From the NCBI RefSeq assembly GCF_004745865.1, contig NZ_SRKZ01000004.1, positions 558,001-622,000 of the forward strand: a DNA stretch of 64,000 nucleotides. The letters are read 5' to 3'. A program made the position numbers and the translations under genes. This DNA comes from Hymenobacter wooponensis. GTDB taxonomy: Bacteria; Bacteroidota; Bacteroidia; Cytophagales; Hymenobacteraceae. A model generated the notes under the pieces. It did not search any database, was not told the DNA's origin, and was given only the letters and a program-made list of their open reading frames with translations. This document shows, one piece after another, positions 52,309 to 61,068 of the stretch. Numbering within the stretch: position 1 is the stretch's first letter; each line of letters opens with the position of its first letter.

Positions 52309-53202
52309 CTAATTCGGGTTACTAGAGAGAAAACGCGACAGAAAGGCTAACACCTCCGGGTACAGTTCCTCGTGAAAGCGCCCCCGGTCGAAGCCAGGTG
52401 GATCTTGTGAAGGGGGAAACGCTGGGCTCACCCGGGCCGGTGGAAATGGGCTCAGAAAGGAAAAGTGGCCGGCATTATGTATTACCCGCCAGGTCACTTG
52501 CTCTGCATCGGGCACGCCCCGCAACACTAGCTGAGCGTGAGCCGGTGGTGTGTGCTCATCCTGCTCACCCACGAGCAGCAACATAGGTAGGTGCACTTGC
52601 TGCAAGCTACCCGCCGCCTCAAACCATGGCACGGCCGGGGCCAGCAGTACCACGGCTTTCACACGCTCATCAGCAGGCGGAGTTGGGATAGGATGGCGTT
52701 GCCCATCTGGCGTACCATGGGGGCCAGCAACGGGCTGCCCCCCCAGCAGGGCCAAGGCCGTGTACGCGCCCAAGGAGTGCCCAATAAGTGCCACCTTACC
52801 AGGCTGGAGGGCCGGCGCAAACCGTGGGTCATGAGTTAGCTGGTCGATAGCTAGTTGCAGATGACGAGGCCGGGCTACGAGGTTTTGCAGAGTATTGGCC
52901 CAGCTGTTATCGTCGCGGTTGTTATGGGGGTGCTCTAGTAGGCCTACCACGTAACCATGCCGCGCCAAGTAGTGGGCCAAGTTGCGATGCACTAGCCCAG
53001 AACTGCCGGTACCATGCGAGATGAGCACCAGCGGATATGGCTTGTCTATGATTGGGGCATCCGGCGCCACATCTAGCTGGTACAGGCCAACAGGTACTAG
53101 CTGCCCTGGCGTGCGCGTGGGGTAGAGCACTGCCACCGGAAACGTCAGTTCTAGCTGCGTATCGGTTACTATTACCGCGCAATAACCTACGGAGTCTGCC
53201 AT
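52309..53202 (-). CDS. Alpha/beta hydrolase (dienelactone/PAF-acetylhydrolase type)
   Basis: 297 residues. The nucleophile elbow is ALIGHSLGAYTAL, an oxyanion segment lies around LVLISHGTGSSG, the acid in LVGEQDEHTPP and the His in HNAGHFSFLSPF. It is the size of the cytoplasmic serine hydrolases annotated as platelet-activating-factor acetylhydrolase-like or dienelactone hydrolase-like. The substrate is unknown. It overlaps functionally with the AraC gene just downstream, 4 nt apart. Confidence 0.85.
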   Translation of the reverse strand: MADSVGYCAVIVTDTQLELTFPVAVLYPTRTPGQLVPVGLYQLDVAPDAPIIDKPYPLVLISHGTGSSGLVHRNLAHYLARHGYVVGLLEHPHNNRDDNSWANTLQNLVARPRHLQLAIDQLTHDPRFAPALQPGKVALIGHSLGAYTALALLGGQPVAGPHGTPDGQRHPIPTPPADERVKAVVLLAPAVPWFEAAGSLQQVHLPMLLLVGEQDEHTPPAHAQLVLRGVPDAEQVTWRVIHNAGHFSFLSPFPPARVSPAFPPSQDPPGFDRGRFHEELYPEVLAFLSRFLSSNPN

Positions 53203-53256
53203 TATTCAGGAATCAATGCAGCTAAGTAAGCTATTGCGCGGTAAATGCAGCCGTTG

Positions 53257-54258
53257 TTACAAGCCCTCTGGGTACGCCTCTCCTACTGAGCTGCCCACGG
53301 GCATGATGGCGTCTAGCTCCGTTAGCTCACTGCTGGTAAGCTGAATATCGGCTGCCGCGATATTAGCCTCCAGGTATTTTCGGCGCTTGGTGCCCGGAAT
53401 GGCCACCACGCCCTGAGCTAGTACCCAGGCCAATGCTAACTGCGCCGTAGTTACGCCCTTGTCGTGGGCCAGCGTTTGAAGCTTTTCAACCAAGGCCAAG
53501 TTCTTGTAAAAATTTTCGCCCTGGTAGCGCGGGAAGAACCGGCGCGAGTCATTGGGCTCAAAGTCGTCGGGCGTTTTGATTTCGCTCGATAGAAAGCCTC
53601 GGCCCAGTGGTGAATACCCCACGAAGCCAATGCCCAGGTTTCGCGCTGCTTGCAGCACCCCGTTCTCCTCCACGCCACGGTCAAAGAGGGAGTACTCCGT
53701 TTGCAGGGCCGTGATGGGGTGCACGGCATGCCCACGCTGCAGAATATCAGCCGACACTTCCGACAGGCCTAGGTAACGCACTTTGCCTTCTTCAACTAAG
53801 CGGCTCATGGCTCCTATTGTTTCTTCAATCGGCGTATTTGGGTCGAGGCGGTGCAGGTAATACAGGTCCACGTACTCGGTGCCGAGGTTGCGCAACGAGC
53901 GTTCAATAGACTTGCGCACGTATTCTGGGCGGCCGTTGTAGCGTCCAGGTCCGGCCCAAGCTTCATTGTCGTCTATTTCAAAGCCAAACTTGGTAGCCAG
54001 AATTACCTCTTGGCGGCGGCCGGCAATGACTTTACCTACCAGGCGCTCATTGAGCATGGGCCCGTACAGGTCGGCGGTGTCTAGCAGGTTTACGCCCAGC
54101 TCTAGCGCCCGGTGCAGGGTAGCTAAGCTCTCGGTTTCATCTGCCTGCCCATATACGCTCATGCCGTTTATGCCGCCCGTCATGCCCATGCAGCCTAACC
54201 CCTCAACGGGTACTTCCAGCCCTTGGCTTCCCAAGGCTACTTTTTTGATGGTGCTCAT
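53257..54258 (-). CDS. Aldo/keto reductase (first copy)
   Basis: 333 residues of the (beta/alpha)8 aldo/keto reductase fold. Signature sites are GVNLLDTADLYG (Asp-Tyr of the tetrad), the Lys in LATKFGFEID and the His in YYLHRLDPNTP. The closing YSPLGRGFLSSEIK and IPGTKRRKYLEAN bind NADP(H). It belongs to the AKR13/YakC-type subgroup that reduces aldehydes. Its stop lies 54 nt upstream of the hydrolase start, in the same minus-strand cluster. Confidence 0.92.
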   Translation of the reverse strand: MSTIKKVALGSQGLEVPVEGLGCMGMTGGINGMSVYGQADETESLATLHRALELGVNLLDTADLYGPMLNERLVGKVIAGRRQEVILATKFGFEIDDNEAWAGPGRYNGRPEYVRKSIERSLRNLGTEYVDLYYLHRLDPNTPIEETIGAMSRLVEEGKVRYLGLSEVSADILQRGHAVHPITALQTEYSLFDRGVEENGVLQAARNLGIGFVGYSPLGRGFLSSEIKTPDDFEPNDSRRFFPRYQGENFYKNLALVEKLQTLAHDKGVTTAQLALAWVLAQGVVAIPGTKRRKYLEANIAAADIQLTSSELTELDAIMPVGSSVGEAYPEGL

Positions 54259-54387
54259 ACCTATGTTTTCAGAGTGAACTTTGCGTCTAGTTGACCTTAC
54301 AAAGGTCTGGCAGCTACCCTACGGCGGAGCTATACAAACTGCGGCTTCTGCAATACAAAACGCCGACTGCCGCCGGGCTCTAGGCCA

Positions 54388-55440
54388 CTACCTACCGCCC
54401 CCTTGCACCGTGTGCCCCCCAAAAATCCCGCGGTTGACGGCGGGAGTGAAGATGTTATAGGGGAAAGTTGGCTCGAGGGCGCTGGCTTCTTGCAGCTTAC
54501 CCAAGTGCTCAGCACTCAGGCGCACATCCAGCGCGGCCAAGTTGTCGTGCAGCTGTTGTACCCGGCTGGCTCCGATAATGGGCGAGGTTACGCCGGGCTG
54601 GGCCAACACCCACGCCAGGGCCACCTGCGCCAGGGGGCGCTCTGCCTGCTCCGCTACTTGGCGTAGCGCGTCTAGCACCCGCCAGTTGCGCTCTGTAAAG
54701 AGCGTATCGCCGAAGGGGTTGGGTCCGCTGAGCCGCCCCTCACCGGTAGCTCCCGTATCTGCGCGCGTATACTTACCAGCCAGAAAGCCAGCCGCTAGGG
54801 GGCTCCAGGGCGTAATGCCTAGGCCACTGTTCAGAGCGGCGGGCACGTGCTCATGCTCAATGTTGCGCTCTACCAGCGAGTAGGCCAGCTGCATAGCAAT
54901 AGGCCCGGGCACCGCGTGGGCAGCCGCCAGAGTAGCGGCCTTGGCAGTGTACCAAGCGGGCATATCAGAGAAGCCAAAGTAGCGGATCTTGCCAGCACGC
55001 ACTAGGTCGCCTAGTGTTTGCAACACCTCCTCTACTGGCGTCACCATGTCCCACACGTGCAGCCAATACACATCTACATAGTCGGTTTGGAGGCGACGCA
55101 GGGAGCCTTCCAGAGCCCGATAAATGTTCTTGCGGCCGTTGCCGCCGGCGTTGGGGTTGCCAGGCTGAGCGTTGAAGCCAAACTTAGTGGCCAGCACCAC
55201 TTGGTCGCGCAGGTGCCGCTCCTTCATATACCTGCCTACCAGCTCTTCACTACGCCCGCCAGCGTACACATCAGCAGTATCCAGGAAATTGCCACCGGCC
55301 TCCACGTAGGCATTAAAGATCTGTTGGGAAACGTCATCGGCTGCCCCCCAACGCGGGGTGCCAAAAGTCATGGTGCCGAGCGCCAAGGGGCTGACCACAA
55401 GACCCGAGTGGCCTAGGGTTCGAAAGGAAGTAAGGTTCAT
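54388..55440 (-). CDS. Aldo/keto reductase (second copy)
   Basis: 350 residues from ATG 55440 (MNLTSFRTLGHSGLVVSPLAL); a longer start at 55494 is unlikely. The active-site elements are GGNFLDTADVYAGGR, LATKFGFNAQPG and VYWLHVWDMVTP, and the cofactor end is ITPWSPLAAGFLAGKY with PIIGASRVQQLHDN. It is the MocA/Tas-like subgroup, distinct from the other copy, so the two are not recent duplicates. It lies upstream on the same strand, 129 nt away. Confidence 0.9.
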   Translation of the reverse strand: MNLTSFRTLGHSGLVVSPLALGTMTFGTPRWGAADDVSQQIFNAYVEAGGNFLDTADVYAGGRSEELVGRYMKERHLRDQVVLATKFGFNAQPGNPNAGGNGRKNIYRALEGSLRRLQTDYVDVYWLHVWDMVTPVEEVLQTLGDLVRAGKIRYFGFSDMPAWYTAKAATLAAAHAVPGPIAMQLAYSLVERNIEHEHVPAALNSGLGITPWSPLAAGFLAGKYTRADTGATGEGRLSGPNPFGDTLFTERNWRVLDALRQVAEQAERPLAQVALAWVLAQPGVTSPIIGASRVQQLHDNLAALDVRLSAEHLGKLQEASALEPTFPYNIFTPAVNRGIFGGHTVQGGGR

Positions 55441-55870
55441 AGAGGAAGCGTTAGAAAAAGCCTTTCGCTGACGGAGCAAAAGCCTGCTTCTCAAAGGTCC
55501 GCCTCCTTGAGCAACCCAAGACTACACAAACTGCAGTTTCCTCAACACAAAACGAGGCTAGCGCGCCACTTGAATATGTAGGACCATCCTGTTGAGCCGT
55601 TCGGGGTATCTCGTGTGCTGATACTTACTGCCCGCGTATGTCCTCCTGATAAAGAAATGGATCTTCTGACGATAAAACGACAGGCCTAGCGCTTCGGCTG
55701 ACGTTAGAAGATTATTCATCGCCGCTTAACCTGCGGACTGCTCAGGATGACGTGCCAGAATGGTGCTCTAGGCCAGTTTGCCTCCTACTCCAATGCCTAG
55801 CGAGACGCCTCAATGAACTCAACCGGACCGCCTTTAGCACGCGTTTCCTAGTATTGCTTGCAAACAAAAA
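55441..55870. other. Intergenic region with REP-like sequence
   Basis: About 430 bp with no gene that I believe. It holds a REP-like palindrome at 55655-55757 and a CTAGGCCAGT decamer (55768-55777), and ends at the DUF1573 terminator. Confidence 0.45.
55655..55757. repeat. REP-like imperfect palindrome
   Basis: TCTTCTGACG (55662-55671) pairs with CGTTAGAAGA (55702-55711), one mismatch. A tail with CTGCTCAGGATGACGTGCC (55739-55757) shares CTGCTCAGG with the copy near 45905. Same type as the other intergenic palindromes. Confidence 0.4.
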
Positions 55871-55900
55871 AGGTGGCCTACCACAGTTGGCAGGCCACCT
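55871..55900 (-). terminator. Terminator of the DUF1573 gene
   Basis: AGGTGGCCT (55871-55879) pairs with AGGCCACCT (55892-55900), extended by CCA/TGG. On the minus strand a TTTTTTG run follows. The stem is built from inverted GTGGCCTA/TAGGCCAC-type words. Confidence 0.7.
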
Positions 55901-55926
55901 CATTAAGGCGTGAAGAGGAGTGCTTC

Positions 55927-56469
55927 TTACGAAGACTTCTTCTTCATTTTGATTTTGTTGTCGCTCACTTTGGCTTTCTGCTTGCCGTCCTTCGCGTCCA
56001 TTTCCGAAGGCGATACAGCAGCGGGAGTTACCGTAGAAGCATCAGCCGAAGCTGAATCTTTCACGTCGCCCACCAGAGAAACCATGGCGTTTCCGCCCAC
56101 GGAGTTCGACTCAATGGTCAGGACTTTGTTCTGCATGCCCATTTTACCGGCGCTGTTGAACTTAGCCGAGATGGTACCAGTCTTACCGGGCATTACGGGC
56201 TCCTTGGTCCAGTCGGGGGTGGTGCAGCCGCAGCTCACGCCAATGTTGGAAATAACCAGCGGCTGGGTGCCTACGTTCTTGAACTTGAAAGTGTGGTCAA
56301 CTACGTCACCCTGCTTGATGGAGCCGAAGTCGAACTTCATTTCCTCAAACTGGATTTGCGGACCAGCTACTTTGGTCTGGGCATTGGCTGGCTTCACGGC
56401 AGCCGTTTGTGCCTGCGCGGCGAAGCCCATCGTGGTCAGCGACAAGGCCAGCAAAAGTACTTTTTTCAT
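55927..56469 (-). CDS. DUF1573 periplasmic/secreted protein
   Basis: 180 residues from ATG 56469 (MKKVLLLALSLTTMGFAAQAQ signal peptide). The DUF1573 core is EEMKFDFGSIKQGDVVDHTFKFKNVGTQPLVISNIGVSCGCTTPDW, an Ig-like/HYDIN fold with its CxC; the mid part continues KTGTISAKFNSAGKMGMQNK. A Lys-rich tail ends KMKKKSS. Widespread in Bacteroidota as small surface proteins, sometimes lipoproteins; function unknown. Confidence 0.85.
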   Translation of the reverse strand: MKKVLLLALSLTTMGFAAQAQTAAVKPANAQTKVAGPQIQFEEMKFDFGSIKQGDVVDHTFKFKNVGTQPLVISNIGVSCGCTTPDWTKEPVMPGKTGTISAKFNSAGKMGMQNKVLTIESNSVGGNAMVSLVGDVKDSASADASTVTPAAVSPSEMDAKDGKQKAKVSDNKIKMKKKSS

Positions 56470-56499
56470 AGTCGGAGGAGTTGAGTGCGTTGGAGTAAA

Positions 56500-56529
56500 C
56501 AAAAATACGATTTTCAATAGCTGGGGCAA
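56500..56529 (-). promoter_or_regulatory. Promoter of the DUF1573 gene
   Basis: On the minus strand: TTG (56529-56527), 19 nt, TATTTTTG (56507-56500), 30 nt before the ATG. A textbook Bacteroidota spacing. Confidence 0.65.
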
Positions 56530-56640
56530 GATGAGTGCCATATTTCTACCCACCCGGTGAAGTTCTTATGAAGCCTAACGGCTAGCGCCCAACGTTGCGT
56601 TCCGTGAGGCAAAGCCCCTAACGCAAAAACCCGTTTTCAG

Positions 56641-58065
56641 TTACTCATTAGGCTCGTCGCCGATGAGTTTGGGGTTGAAGTTGAGCAGAAATAGCTTCTC
56701 TGAAGAACGTGTTACGGCCGTGTAAAGCCAGCGGGCAAACTCGCTGTTCACCATGTCTTCCTTCAGGAAACCATGATCCACGAACACGGCCTGCCATTGC
56801 CCGCCCTGAGCCTTGTGGCAGGTAAGTGCATAGGCAAACTTCACCTGGAGAGCGTTCAGGAAGGGGTCTTTACGCAGAGCAGCCGTCCGGTCTTTCTTGG
56901 TAGTGAGGTGGGCATAATCCTCGTTTACCGCGTCATAGAGGGCCTTGTTCTGGTCACTGGATAGCGCCGGGCTATCGGTGTGCAGGGTATCCAGCAGCAG
57001 CTTTACCTCTATATCTGGCTCGTCGGGGTAATCCACGAGGCGCACGCGGGCATCGGCGAAGCGGAAGCCAAACTCCTCGGTGCGCCGGATGATCTTTACC
57101 ACCTGCACAAAGTCACCGTTGGCCAGGAAGCCAATTTCGGAGTCTTTGGGGAGCCAGTAGTAGTTGTTGCGTACCACCATCAGGTAGTCGCCCGACTCGA
57201 TTTCATCCTCGGCCTCAAACAGCATGCGCCGGATGTACTGGTTGTACTGGTTGGCGTTTTTGTTGGAGCGGCAGATGATGGTGCTGTTCTCGTGCCCGAA
57301 GTTCTTGTAGGCCCACCGTAGGCCATCCTCCAGCTTGTCGCCCTGCATAGCGAAGATATCGGGGTAGCCTTTGGTGTAGAACTGAATGTGGGGTTGCTCC
57401 TCGCGCAGCTCTTCGCGTAGCACCGTGGCGTTCATCAGAATCCCCGACTGCTCAGCCTGGCGCATCACCTGGCGCAATTCCACCGACAGCACATCGGCCC
57501 GGAAGCGCTGCTGCAGCAAGGCGGGGTCGAGGGCGGGGGAAAGCAGCTGACCTACGGGCGGCAGCTGGGCCGTGTCGCCGATGAGCAGCAGGCGGTTGGT
57601 AGGCTTCTCGAATACGTAGTTTATCACGTCGTCGAGCAGACCGTTCTGCCCAAAGGCCTTCTCATCGGAAATCATGGAGGCCTCATCCACGATAAAGAGT
57701 GTGTCTTGGGTGCGGTTGGGCTGGCGCTGGAACGTGAGGCCCTGGCTGGGCGTACCGCTGGTTTGGCGGTAGATTTTCTTGTGAATGGTGCTGGCCGCTA
57801 CCCCCGAGTAGGTGCTCATCACCTTGGCGGCACGGCCGGTGGGCGCCATCAGGGTGTACTTGCGGCCCATCTGATGCAGCCACTGCACTAGGGCACTGAC
57901 TACGGTAGTCTTACCCGTACCGGCATACCCGCGCAGCACGAAGGCTTTACGGCCGGGCAGCTGATCTTTTAAAAACAGATCTAGCTGCTGAAACAGCAGG
58001 GCCTGGTCCTGAGTGGGTTCGTAGGGGAAATAGTCGCGGACGGAGGGAGTTCTGACGGAAAGCAT
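56641..58065 (-). CDS. ATP-dependent SF1B DNA helicase (RecD/Dda-like)
   Basis: 474 residues. The motifs appear in order: Walker A VLRGYAGTGKTTVVSALV (about residue 43), Walker B TLFIVDEASMI, the GDTAQLPPVG motif and the C-terminal UvrD_C_2-type ALTCHKAQGGQWQAVFVDHG with TAVTRSSEKLFLLNF. This is the small RecD-like/Dda-like helicase group of SF1B, which unwinds DNA 5' to 3' during repair or replication. It has no nuclease domain. It is an independent gene. Confidence 0.9.
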   Translation of the reverse strand: MLSVRTPSVRDYFPYEPTQDQALLFQQLDLFLKDQLPGRKAFVLRGYAGTGKTTVVSALVQWLHQMGRKYTLMAPTGRAAKVMSTYSGVAASTIHKKIYRQTSGTPSQGLTFQRQPNRTQDTLFIVDEASMISDEKAFGQNGLLDDVINYVFEKPTNRLLLIGDTAQLPPVGQLLSPALDPALLQQRFRADVLSVELRQVMRQAEQSGILMNATVLREELREEQPHIQFYTKGYPDIFAMQGDKLEDGLRWAYKNFGHENSTIICRSNKNANQYNQYIRRMLFEAEDEIESGDYLMVVRNNYYWLPKDSEIGFLANGDFVQVVKIIRRTEEFGFRFADARVRLVDYPDEPDIEVKLLLDTLHTDSPALSSDQNKALYDAVNEDYAHLTTKKDRTAALRKDPFLNALQVKFAYALTCHKAQGGQWQAVFVDHGFLKEDMVNSEFARWLYTAVTRSSEKLFLLNFNPKLIGDEPNE

Positions 58066-58085
58066 AATGGCGTATTCAGAGGCAA

Positions 58086-58093
58086 CAAAGCTA
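58086..58093 (-). promoter_or_regulatory. -7 element of the helicase gene
   Basis: TAGCTTTG on the minus strand (58093-58086), 20 nt before the ATG at 58065. No TTG is present at the usual upstream distance. Confidence 0.4.
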
Positions 58094-58164
58094 CGCCCCT
58101 TTCCGCTCCCTCCCGCCGCCAGATTTTAGGTCATGCCTTTTGCCTGTGGTATTTTGCTATGGGC

Positions 58165-60384
58165 TTATGCTGGCAGGCGTAGCACAAACTCGGTGTATTG
58201 TCCTTCCCTTGACTCAACCACGAGCGTGCCACCGTGAGCTTTCACAATGTCGTGGCTCAGGGAGAGGCCTAGGCCAGTGCCCTCCCCGATGGGCTTGGTG
58301 GTGAAGAAGGGCTTAAACGCCTGCTGTTGCACTTCCGGCGACATGCCGCAGCCGTTGTCGCGCACCCGAATTTCTACGCTGCCCGGCAGCTGGCGCGTGC
58401 TCACGCTGATGGTGGGCTCATAGGCGTCGGCTTCCGTTTGTCGGCGCTGCTCTACGGCGTAAAAGGCGTTGGTGCAGAGGTTGAGGAGCACTCGCCCCAG
58501 ATCCTGCGGCACTACGCTCACGAGGGGTAAGTCGGGGGCCAATTCCATAGAGAGCGTCGCCTTGAACTCTGGTTGCTGGGCCTGTTGGCTTTCGTAGGCC
58601 AGGTGCAGATTCTCGGTTGCTAGTTCGTTGAGGTCGGTGGCTACGCGCTGGCCAGTGCCCGCCCGGGAGTGGTCTAGCATACCCCGAATGATGGATGAGG
58701 CCCGCATGCCATGCTGACTGATTTCCTGAAGGTTTTGCTTCAGGCCCAGCAGAATTTCCTGTTCTAGCCCCGCCCCAGGAGCCTGGCCAGTTTGGTGCAT
58801 GCCATCTACCATGTTGGTGCTGACCTCCGCAAACTTCTTCATGAAATTCAGAGGATTCTGCAGCTCATGGGCAATTCCAGCCGACAGCTCACCTACAAAA
58901 GCCCACTTCTCTGATTGCACCAATTGGTTCTGCGCCTGGCGCAGTTGGGCCAGCGTGCGCCGCTTAATCTGCAACTGCCGGTAGGCCAGTACCCCAAGGC
59001 CCGCCGTCAGCACAATAGCAACTCCCGCTACTATCAGTAGCGTGTTGCGCTGCTGAATGCGTACAGCCTGTATAGCCTGGGCTTGCCGCAGGTCGGCAAT
59101 CTGTGCAAGGCGCGCCTGCTCCTGCCGCTCAGCCTCATACTGGGCCAAATGGTGCGCCCCCTGCGAAGCGTTCAGGGTATCCGTTAGGTTGATGTAAGTC
59201 CGGGTATACGACAGGGCCTTTGCTGGCTGCCCCTGCTCATCGTAAAACCGAATGAGTTGCTGCAAATACTTAGGCCGCAGCATGGTGTACTTCACAACGG
59301 TAGCCTTGCGGTAGGCCTCCTGCCATCTGGTTTCTGCCTTAGCATGCTCATGGCGAAGGCTGTGGTACTGGGCCCACGCTTCGTCGAGGGGGAACTCACC
59401 GGGTCGCCCCGTAATGGGCATCTGCAGGGAGTCGGAGAGGCGTTGCGCCCGTTGGAGAAGCGGTAGTACCGGTTGCGTCTGCTTCTGTTGCAGCAACACG
59501 TTGCTCTTCTGTACCAGAGCGTAAGCCGTGTACTCTGCTTTCGTTTCCGTCGTGTGCTCCGCAAAGTATAGGGCTTGGTTAGCATACTGCAGTGCTTTGG
59601 GCAATTCACCGATAGCGGCTGATAACCGGCTAATGGCCAATAGAGTATAGAAGCGCTGCAACCCCTGCGTTCCGTAACGCTTTTCCATCTCTACGGCTTG
59701 CTGCATATAGGCCATAGCTTTCTGGTTGTTGCCCCAGTCAGCGTAGGCCGAGCCGGCAACGATTAGCTCATTAACCTGAAACTTCCGATCAAACTTCGCA
59801 AATAAGTCGGCGGCCCGCAGATAGCAGCTGATGGCGCGGTCATGGTCGCCGCGGTGCCGATAAGACCCGCCTAGCACCAGATAGCAGGCCGCCAGATTTT
59901 CCCTGTTGCCGTGGAGTTGGTAGTAATTCAGCTTCTGCTGGAAATAAGCCAAACGCTCGTCTGATTGCTGCAACTGGTTATACAGCGGGGCCAGATCAAT
60001 TAGTAGGTGTGGTATCGGGTGCTGGGCCTGATCAAACAAGGTTACGGCCCGGTGCATTGCCTCCATTGCCTGGCCTAGGTCTTTACCCTCCAGCCATAAT
60101 GCCACCCCTTTGCGCAGCTCCCGATACGGAGCGTCAGCGAATAGCTGTGCCCGCTGGTTCAGCTTCAGCAGTTCATCTAGCAGCGGAAGGGCCTCCTGCC
60201 GGCGCGGAAGTTCGGTTAGATCCGTGATATCGAGCAGGTGCACTAGTGTACGCAGCCGAGCCGTATCCGCGGATTGCCGCTGCGCCACCTGCTTCAGCGA
60301 ATCATAAGGCGCCGTCCAATATGCGTGTTGGCCCAGTACGGGTCCGGTAAGCAACAGGCAAAGGGCAGCAAAAATCCATTTCAT
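58165..60384 (-). CDS. TPR sensor histidine kinase
   Basis: 739 residues from ATG 60384, which starts a signal-like helix (MKWIFAALCLLLTGPVLGQ). Roughly residues 30-400 are TPR-like helical repeats (LAACYLVLGGSYRHRGDHDRA is one). A helix (TLLIVAGVAIVLTAGLGVLAY) crosses the membrane around residue 440, followed by a coiled coil. The kinase core has the phospho-acceptor His in GELSAGIAHELQNPLNF, an N-box LNLCTNAFYAVEQ and the G-boxes RDNGCGM and GEGTGLGLSLSHDIVK. No response regulator is adjacent. The TPR sensor would detect a periplasmic or protein signal. The H-box type resembles the HisKA_5/LytS-like or PAS-less kinases common in Bacteroidota. Confidence 0.9.
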   Translation of the reverse strand: MKWIFAALCLLLTGPVLGQHAYWTAPYDSLKQVAQRQSADTARLRTLVHLLDITDLTELPRRQEALPLLDELLKLNQRAQLFADAPYRELRKGVALWLEGKDLGQAMEAMHRAVTLFDQAQHPIPHLLIDLAPLYNQLQQSDERLAYFQQKLNYYQLHGNRENLAACYLVLGGSYRHRGDHDRAISCYLRAADLFAKFDRKFQVNELIVAGSAYADWGNNQKAMAYMQQAVEMEKRYGTQGLQRFYTLLAISRLSAAIGELPKALQYANQALYFAEHTTETKAEYTAYALVQKSNVLLQQKQTQPVLPLLQRAQRLSDSLQMPITGRPGEFPLDEAWAQYHSLRHEHAKAETRWQEAYRKATVVKYTMLRPKYLQQLIRFYDEQGQPAKALSYTRTYINLTDTLNASQGAHHLAQYEAERQEQARLAQIADLRQAQAIQAVRIQQRNTLLIVAGVAIVLTAGLGVLAYRQLQIKRRTLAQLRQAQNQLVQSEKWAFVGELSAGIAHELQNPLNFMKKFAEVSTNMVDGMHQTGQAPGAGLEQEILLGLKQNLQEISQHGMRASSIIRGMLDHSRAGTGQRVATDLNELATENLHLAYESQQAQQPEFKATLSMELAPDLPLVSVVPQDLGRVLLNLCTNAFYAVEQRRQTEADAYEPTISVSTRQLPGSVEIRVRDNGCGMSPEVQQQAFKPFFTTKPIGEGTGLGLSLSHDIVKAHGGTLVVESREGQYTEFVLRLPA

Positions 60385-60485
60385 GAGTAGCATTATCGGC
60401 CGTAGCAACAAAGAGGCTGCTACTGCCAGACGACAAGATAGAAGAATCTGCGGGCTATAAGGAGAGTTTTAGCAAGCCGCCACTT

Positions 60486-60935
60486 CTACTGTTCAACTTG
60501 TTTTGCCGATGGGTCCATCACGGCCATGGTAGCCGTGGCTTTAGCAATAAGTAGCTCATCACACCATACTTCTGCCTCACAGAAATGTAGCCGACGACCC
60601 GCTTTTAGCACCCAGCCCACGGCCCGTAGCTTTTTACCTACGCCCGGATGCAGGTAACTGGTTTTCAGCTCAACCGTAACAACTCCTTGCCCCTCGGGCA
60701 CGAGCGTAACGGCCGCAAAGCCCGCTGCCAGGTCGGCCATGGTGGCTACTAGGCCACCGTGTGCAAAACCGCTGTGTTGCTGGTGCTGTTGTTCCAGCAT
60801 GAGTTCGGCCTCTACCCGGCCGGGCTCAATAAGGGTAAGATCGGCACCAATGAGGTGCATAAAGTGCTGGCGCGTAAGCCGGCGGCGAATTCGGTCCTCC
60901 AGCGACTCGGCTGAGGAAGATAAATAGTCACTCAT
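60486..60935 (-). CDS. PaaI-type hotdog thioesterase
   Basis: 149 residues from ATG 60935 (MSDYLSSSAESLEDRI); the longer frame from 60968 is not needed. The hotdog fold has HFMHLIGADLTLIEPGRVEAEL, the active-site part HQQHSGFAHGGLVATMADLAAGFAA and VVTVELKTSYLHPGVG. Likely hydrolyses acyl-CoA or aryl-CoA thioesters. Neighbours give no pathway. It is separated from the kinase gene by about 100 nt. Confidence 0.88.
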   Translation of the reverse strand: MSDYLSSSAESLEDRIRRRLTRQHFMHLIGADLTLIEPGRVEAELMLEQQHQQHSGFAHGGLVATMADLAAGFAAVTLVPEGQGVVTVELKTSYLHPGVGKKLRAVGWVLKAGRRLHFCEAEVWCDELLIAKATATMAVMDPSAKQVEQ

Positions 60936-61068
60936 GAGCCCTAAAGATACGGCAGAGACCCTCAGCAACGTTCAGAGCATACTGCTCGCTTTTCGGAAGA
61001 AAGTTGAAATTTGCCGTCTTCAATCTTCCCTCCTGTTCTAGTCCCCGACCACCTACCTATTCTACCCT

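Larger units (their letters stand above)
8987..55777. repeat. Dispersed decamer CTAGGCCA(C/G)T (either strand)
   Basis: Exact CTAGGCCACT or its complement AGTGGCCTAG starts at 8987, 9760, 18801, 24034, 24603, 31362, 35879, 36316, 42071, 43366, 45247, 50972, 51380, 54380, 54819 and 55407. CTAGGCCAGT or ACTGGCCTAG starts at 9788, 11748, 17983, 19430, 28006, 28024, 29446, 43599, 45863, 46844 and 55768; further copies lie outside this span at 58269 and 61297. At 31362, 43366 and 51380 the TAG is the gene's stop codon. Many shorter TAGGCC words also occur, some as inverted pairs in terminator stems. It is not an IS or CRISPR repeat; it behaves like a short signal word. Confidence 0.7.
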
